DNA of 64,000 nt from an uncultured Rhodospirillaceae bacterium (GTDB lineage: Bacteria; Pseudomonadota; Alphaproteobacteria; Rhodospirillales; Magnetospirillaceae). The stretch covers positions 33,327-97,326 of the forward strand of contig CAIUSV010000044.1 in NCBI GenBank assembly GCA_903901915.1, given 5' to 3'. The stretch's first letter is position 1. Every line of letters starts with the position of its first letter. The notes beneath the pieces are model-generated. The model was not told the origin of the DNA, searched no databases, and was given only the letters and a program-made list of their open reading frames with translations. Positions 60,099 through 64,000 of this stretch are shown here, piece by piece. A program made the position numbers and the translations under genes.

Positions 60099-60230
60099 GA
60101 GTTTCCCGCATTTAAGCTGAAACGGAAAATCGGGAAACTCTTGAGCCAGAGCGGCGTTTGAGCCATGAAAAAGCGCAGCTTTTTCGTACAACCAGAATTC
60201 TAGTGCTTCAGCTTCAAGCTGATACTCTAG
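60099..60230 (+). repeat. Intergenic multi-hairpin repeat, copy 2
   Basis: The 100-nt core (60099-60198) matches 1688-1787 at 98 positions. The first two hairpins are identical (GAGTTTCCCG/CGGGAAACTC; GAAAAAGC/GCTTTTTC). The tail (60199-60230) differs: instead of the long outer stem of copy 1 it keeps an inner stem CAGCTT/AAGCTG (60209-60214, 60216-60221). It lies between the 3' ends of the lexA unit and the convergent feo operon, in the same orientation as copy 1. Confidence 0.85.
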
Positions 60231-60400
60231 GCAACGGGGTTAAGGCATCTGCGGCGCCGGGTCCATCGGCGTGAAGGGGGAGTTGGCGCGACGCGGCACC
60301 GCTCCGCCGGGCTATGCGTGGAGGACGACCGCCCGGCCTCCGTCATGGTGTCTGTGGTTTGATTTCTCCGGCCCGCCGCGACCGTGACGCGGTGCCCCGA
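60231..60400. other. Intergenic stretch with no visible feature
   Basis: Between repeat copy 2 and the small ORFs at the end of the feo operon no gene, clear hairpin or motif is seen. Together with the repeat it makes a 385-nt gene-free gap (60016-60400). Confidence 0.5.
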
Positions 60401-60568
60401 TCAACGCGCCGCCGGTTGCGATGGAAGTGTCCCCTTCCCCGCTCCACCGGCCGCCGACGATGATGATCGCCGGACATCGGAGATTTCCATGGCGGCCACC
60501 ACCAGCAACGCCAGAATGATCATGATGGCGATTTTAAGCCGGCCATTCCTGGGCTGAGCGCCCCACAC
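60401..60568 (-). CDS. Possible small membrane protein at the end of the feo operon
   Basis: A 55-codon frame starting with GTG at 60568, 3 nt after the stop of the small Cys-rich protein and in the same frame. It encodes a basic N-terminus, one transmembrane helix (KIAIMIILALLVVAAMEI) and a Ser/Ala/Gly-rich tail. The basic-then-hydrophobic pattern fits a small inner-membrane protein, but the ribosome-binding site is weak and no family is recognised. An ATG 16 codons in is the alternative start. Confidence 0.4.
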   Translation of the reverse strand: MWGAQPRNGRLKIAIMIILALLVVAAMEISDVRRSSSSAAGGAGKGTLPSQPAAR

Positions 60569-60571
60569 CGG

Positions 60572-60727
60572 TCAGCCGCAGCTCCCCGACCCCGGCGTCT
60601 TGCAGCATCCGCCGCCGCATCCGGACCCGGCCTTGCTGCCCAGCGCCTTGCGGAAATGGCGGACCACCGCCCACGCCACCAGGACTCCCACCGCGGCGAT
60701 CGCCGAAATGTCCCAAAGACCGTTCAT
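60572..60727 (-). CDS. FeoB-associated Cys-rich membrane protein
   Basis: A 51-residue protein: one N-terminal transmembrane helix (ISAIAAVGVLVAWAVV), a basic stretch, and a C-terminal Cys-rich tail (GCGGGCCKTPGSGSCG). This is the layout of the FeoB-associated Cys-rich family, proposed to help ferrous-iron transport in place of FeoC. The ATG overlaps the feoB stop as ATGA. Too short to stand out by length alone, but position and composition make it convincing. Confidence 0.85.
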   Translation of the reverse strand: MNGLWDISAIAAVGVLVAWAVVRHFRKALGSKAGSGCGGGCCKTPGSGSCG

Positions 60728-62829
60728 GGCAACACTCCTCCCGCGGCAACGATAATGAACGCCAAGCCCCAGGCAAGCCCCAGGGAGTACACCACCGACA
60801 ACCCGGCCCAGGCCCAGCCGCCGGCTTCGCGCCGCAACGCGCCCATGGTCGACAGGCAGGGCAGATAGAGTAGCACGAACACCATGAACGCGAACGCCTG
60901 GAGCGGCGGCATGCTGGCGGCGATGGCGCGTTGCAGGCCCTCGGACTCCTTGCCTTCGGCGTAAAGCACGGCATAGGACGCCACCACCGCCTCCTTGGCG
61001 ACGACGCCGGTCATGATCGCCACGGTATCCTTCCAGCCAAAGCCCAGCGGCCGGAACAGCGGCGAGACCGCGATACCGACCCGGCCAAGATAGCTCTTTT
61101 CAAGCTTCTCGCCGTTCTCGGCCAGGGCAAGCTTGCCGATGGCGTCGGCGCGTTCGGCCTCGTCCTGGATCTGTCCGGCCTCCACCCGCGCGGCATCGTA
61201 GTCGCGGGAATAATCCACATCGCGGGGAAACGCCTGCAGGAACCAGATGACGATCGAGCCGACCAGGATGACGCTGCCCACCTTTTGCAGGAAGCCGGTG
61301 GCGTTCTCCCACATGTGGAACAGCACGGCGTGCAGGGTCGGAAGCCGGTAGGGCGGCAATTCCATGACGAAGGGCTCGGACTTGGCGCGCAGAATGGTCT
61401 TGGACAGCAGCACCGCCGACCCCAGGGCGGTAACGATGCTCAGCATGTACATGATGAAGACCATGGTACCGGCCTGGGCGCCGAAGAACGCTCCGGCGAA
61501 CAGCATCAGCAGCGGCAGCCGCGCCGAGCAGCACATGAACGGCGTCACCATGGCGGTGATGACCCGCGAGCGCTCGCTTTCGATGGTGCGCGTCGCCATG
61601 ATCGCCGGCACGTTGCAGCCATAGCCCATGATCAGCGGAATCAATGCCTTGCCGTGCAAGCCGAAGAGATGCATCACCCGGTCGAGCAGAAAGGCGGCGC
61701 GGGCGAGATAGCCGGTCTCGCTGAACAAGGCCAGGAAGAAGAACAGAATGACCACGTTGGGCAGGAAGACGATGGTGCCGCCGATACCGGCCAGCACACC
61801 GTCCAGAACCAGATCGCGCACCATGCTTTCGGGCAGCAGCGAACGCAACGCCCCGGAGACCAGATCGACCCCGGATTTGATCCAATCGGCGGGAACCCCG
61901 CCCAGTTGGAAGGTCGCCTCGAACATCAGCCACATCAGGCCCAGCAGAATGGGCAGACCGGCAAGGCGGTGTAGCAGCACATCATCGATGGCGACGCCGC
62001 CGGCATCGACCGAATCGGGAATGGTGCGGGCCTCCATCAGCAGGCCGCGGATGAAGCCGTAACGCCCGGCGGCCATGGCGTGCTCGCACTTCTCGCCATG
62101 ATGGCGCGAGAACTGCCGACGCTCTTCGTTGACCTGTTCGATCAGTTCCGAATGCTCGCCCTCGCGGGTCAGAATCTCTTCGTCGCCTTCCAGCAGCTTG
62201 ATCGCCAGCCAGCGGCACTGGCGCGGCGTCAACTCGGCGGGATGGAGATCCTTGACGATGGTTCCGACCCGTTCGATCGCCTGCTCCAGGTGGATGTCGT
62301 AGCCGACGGAAACGTGATGCTGATGCGCGGCCCCGGCCTGCTGAATGGCAAGATCGAGAACCGTCGCCAAACCTTCGCCGCTGGTGGCGACGGTTTCCAC
62401 CACCGGCCCTCCCAGCATGGACACCAGCGCCGCCCGGTCGATGACGATACCCTTGCGTCGGGCCTCGTCGGCCATGTTGAGGACATGGACGCGCGGCAGC
62501 TCCATTTCGATCAACTGGGTGGTGAGAAACAGGCTGCGGTCCAGATTGCCGGCGTCGAGAATATTGACGATGACGTCGGGCCGCTTGAACAGGATGAAGT
62601 CACGCCCGGCACGCTCTTCCGGCGACTTGGAGCTGAGGGAATAGATGCCCGGCAAATCCACCAGGCGGATCGTCCAGTCGCCATGGCTGATCTTGTATTC
62701 CCTGGGCGCCACCGTGACCCGGGGATAATTGCCGACCGCCTCGTGGGCATGGGCCAGCTGATTGAGGACCGTGGTCTTGCCGCAGTTGGGGTTGCCCACC
62801 AGGGCAACCGTGATGATCTTGCCGTCCAA
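60724..62829 (-). CDS. feoB: Ferrous iron transport protein B
   Basis: A 701-residue ferrous-iron permease. The N-terminal G domain has G1 GNPNCGKTT (12-20), a DLPGIYSLSS G3 region and NMADEARRKG as the NxxD-type G4; a helical linker follows, then the membrane domain with two gate repeats, including GYGCNVPAIMATRTIES and CCSARLPLLMLFAGAFF. The start is TTG at 62829 after a GAAGG site; no in-frame ATG is nearby. It lies 77 nt after feoA and overlaps the small Cys-rich gene. Confidence 0.95.
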   Translation of the reverse strand: MDGKIITVALVGNPNCGKTTVLNQLAHAHEAVGNYPRVTVAPREYKISHGDWTIRLVDLPGIYSLSSKSPEERAGRDFILFKRPDVIVNILDAGNLDRSLFLTTQLIEMELPRVHVLNMADEARRKGIVIDRAALVSMLGGPVVETVATSGEGLATVLDLAIQQAGAAHQHHVSVGYDIHLEQAIERVGTIVKDLHPAELTPRQCRWLAIKLLEGDEEILTREGEHSELIEQVNEERRQFSRHHGEKCEHAMAAGRYGFIRGLLMEARTIPDSVDAGGVAIDDVLLHRLAGLPILLGLMWLMFEATFQLGGVPADWIKSGVDLVSGALRSLLPESMVRDLVLDGVLAGIGGTIVFLPNVVILFFFLALFSETGYLARAAFLLDRVMHLFGLHGKALIPLIMGYGCNVPAIMATRTIESERSRVITAMVTPFMCCSARLPLLMLFAGAFFGAQAGTMVFIMYMLSIVTALGSAVLLSKTILRAKSEPFVMELPPYRLPTLHAVLFHMWENATGFLQKVGSVILVGSIVIWFLQAFPRDVDYSRDYDAARVEAGQIQDEAERADAIGKLALAENGEKLEKSYLGRVGIAVSPLFRPLGFGWKDTVAIMTGVVAKEAVVASYAVLYAEGKESEGLQRAIAASMPPLQAFAFMVFVLLYLPCLSTMGALRREAGGWAWAGLSVVYSLGLAWGLAFIIVAAGGVLP

Positions 62830-62906
62830 AAGCCTTCATCCTCTCGCGATACGCCGGACCGCACCGGGAGGGTCGTCGACAAACACCCGGTGGCGCCGAC
62901 GGAAAA

Positions 62907-63170
62907 TCAGCAGATCTCGATGCCCACCAGACGGGCCTCGGCCTCGCGCAGGCTAAGCTGATAGCCCAGCAGGGAATAGATGCGGGGATCGCCCAACGGA
63001 GCCTTGCGCCCCAGGGCGACCACTGCCCCCCGGACCAGCCCCAGCGCCGCGAGGCTGTTGCCGATGGCCTCGTCGGGAAGACGAAGCACCTGCCCCTTCT
63101 GGCCGGGACGGAGATCGGCCAACGTCATTCCCCGTTCGTTGCCCGTGCCACTGTCTTCGCTGTATCCCAT
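62907..63170 (-). CDS. feoA: Ferrous iron transport protein A
   Basis: An 87-residue SH3-like FeoA protein, a cytoplasmic partner of FeoB. It has MTLADLRPGQKGQVLRL, LAALGLVRGAVVALGRKAPLGDP and the IYSLLGYQLSLREAEARLV strand-helix ending. ATG at 63170 is chosen for the GAGGG site 4 nt upstream; ATG codons further up are in the likely promoter. An A/T-rich palindrome that could bind Fur lies 38 nt upstream. Confidence 0.92.
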   Translation of the reverse strand: MGYSEDSGTGNERGMTLADLRPGQKGQVLRLPDEAIGNSLAALGLVRGAVVALGRKAPLGDPRIYSLLGYQLSLREAEARLVGIEIC

Positions 63171-63207
63171 CGCCCCCTCGATCACAATTTGCATATGAGT
63201 ATGACGC

Positions 63208-63222
63208 TGATAAGCATTATCA
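63208..63222 (-). promoter_or_regulatory. Candidate Fur-type operator of the feo operon
   Basis: TGATAAGCATTATCA is a perfect 6-3-6 palindrome (TGATAA and TTATCA), 38 nt before the feoA start and resembling the inner part of the Fur consensus. A weaker dyad CATATGAGTATG lies beside it at 63192-63203. Fur-like control is inferred. Confidence 0.55.
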
Positions 63223-63290
63223 CCTTCCAACAGGCACCGCCAGCCCCAATTTTCGTTGGACGCCATGCGTGACGGTGCCGATGGACGGGA

Positions 63291-63755
63291 TCAGCCGGCG
63301 GCGCATCGCCGGCGGTCGGAAGCTTCGACGTCGTCGCCTGGATGCTCGCCGATTACACCCAGATCGCCCTTGGCATTGAGAGTCTTGACGATGCCGTTGC
63401 GCAGCGTCTTGATGCAGAACGGCTTTTCCAGAAAGAGGTCGACGCCGGCCTCGTAGGCCTCGTCTTCGGCGCCGGCTTCGCGAACCCCGGTCAGCAGGAT
63501 GATGGGAATGTCGCGGTCGATGCCATCGATCCCCGCCCGGATGCGCCGGGTGCATTCGAGTCCGTCCATCACCGCCATCCGCCAATCCATGATCACAACG
63601 CGGAAATCGCGATGCTTCAGCGCCTCGATGGCGTCGGCCCCATCCTTGGCCTCGACCACCTGGGTGACCTTGCACGAATTGAGCACGACCTGAATGAGCC
63701 CCCTCATCAGCTCGTCGTCCTCGACCACCATTGCCTTGTTGATCTCAGGGTTCAT
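63291..63755 (-). CDS. Stand-alone CheY-like response regulator
   Basis: A 154-residue receiver protein. The acidic cluster is VVEDDELM (10-17), the phospho-acceptor Asp57 is in VVIMDWRMAVMDG, the switch Thr in PIILLTGVRE, and Lys111 in LFLEKPF. A C-terminal extension of about 30 residues lacks a DNA-binding domain. ATG at 63755 has an ideal GGAGGGG ribosome-binding site. No partner kinase is in the window. It lies 120 nt upstream of feoA on the same strand; a functional link to iron is not shown. Confidence 0.88.
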   Translation of the reverse strand: MNPEINKAMVVEDDELMRGLIQVVLNSCKVTQVVEAKDGADAIEALKHRDFRVVIMDWRMAVMDGLECTRRIRAGIDGIDRDIPIILLTGVREAGAEDEAYEAGVDLFLEKPFCIKTLRNGIVKTLNAKGDLGVIGEHPGDDVEASDRRRCAAG

Positions 63756-63978
63756 GATCCCCTCCAATGCGGCTGTGGCCCCCCGGATCGCGTCGCCGTT
63801 CAGTGACACCATCCCGCCCAGGGCGCCGTTCCCCAACGATCGCGCCGGAACCACGATCGTTATCGTCGCCAACAAAACTCTCGCATACAAGATTGCTTAT
63901 GGATACTGACCTGACGTTTGGATACTGACTAAGGTGGAGACCTGATCCCAAGTATAACCTAAAAGCTCAACAAAAACG
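63756..63978. other. Upstream region of the receiver gene, no gene seen
   Basis: The 223 nt between the receiver start and the C-run hold no convincing ORF. The right half is AT-rich and contains a direct repeat GGATACTGAC at 63900-63909 and 63919-63928. The receiver promoter probably lies here. Confidence 0.4.
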
Positions 63979-64000
63979 CCCCCCCCCCCCCCCCCCCCCC
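63979..64000. repeat. Poly-C run at the window edge (at least 22 C)
   Basis: The last 22 bases are all C and the run may extend beyond the window. No gene covers it. It may be a true homopolymer tract or a contig-end or sequencing artefact. Confidence 0.9.

Overview
The window looks like a high-GC alphaproteobacterial chromosome, most likely Rhodospirillales of the Magnetospirillum/Phaeospirillum kind. The evidence is an F1-ATPase zeta-subunit gene (DUF1476), a GAAC-N7-GAAC LexA box, a trpGDC-moaC-lexA block, a 14-gene nuo operon running into birA-coaX-rnj, a tig-clpP-clpX-lon-hup block, and many chemotaxis and c-di-GMP genes. Genus is inferred; no rRNA is present. Genes are tightly packed with many 1-8 nt overlaps, and convergent pairs are often separated by fewer than 10 nt.

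Layout. 1-4.7 kb: 3' end of a MeaB-type GTPase, a PAS-PAS-GGDEF diguanylate cyclase, purC-purS with a Pro-rich secreted protein, an NRDE protein and the zeta subunit. 4.7-11 kb: pyruvate kinase, then a divergent GntR regulator facing a substrate-binding protein, a benzoate-type acyl-CoA ligase and an MDR oxidoreductase. 11-28 kb: one long minus-strand operon, nuoABCDEFGHIJKLMN-birA-coaX-rnj. 28.5-31.6 kb: tRNA-Asp, a GAF-PAS-GGDEF protein behind a dsrE/tusA-like pair, and tRNA-Val. 31.6-38.4 kb: HU, Lon, ClpX, ClpP, trigger factor and tRNA-Leu, a protein-folding and proteolysis island. 38.6-53.6 kb: a globin-coupled MCP, malonyl-CoA decarboxylase with NAD(P)H-hydrate repair, D-amino-acid dehydrogenase, an orphan receiver, two further MCPs sharing an unusual C-terminal domain, a PHA synthase, and a Pit phosphate transporter with its DUF47 partner. 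53.6-60 kb: ornithine/lysine decarboxylase with a ureohydrolase, then trpG-trpD-trpC-moaC-lexA. 60-64 kb: a Feo iron-uptake operon with two very small proteins and an orphan response regulator. The window ends in a run of 22 C.

The genes mostly serve respiration (complex I), redox-cofactor supply, protein quality control and signalling. Three MCPs, two GGDEF proteins and two stand-alone receivers lie within 64 kb, which suggests a motile, environmentally responsive bacterium. Acyl-CoA ligase, malonyl-CoA decarboxylase and PHA synthase point to flexible carbon use and storage.

No phage, IS element, CRISPR array or defence island is visible. The most unusual signal is a 100-nt intergenic sequence present twice (about 1.7 kb and 60.1 kb) with 98 of 100 positions identical. 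It folds into several hairpins, and both copies lie between the 3' ends of convergent genes. Other points of interest are the C-terminal domain shared by two MCPs, the tusA-dsrE-GGDEF set, and the small ORFs attached to lexA and feoB.
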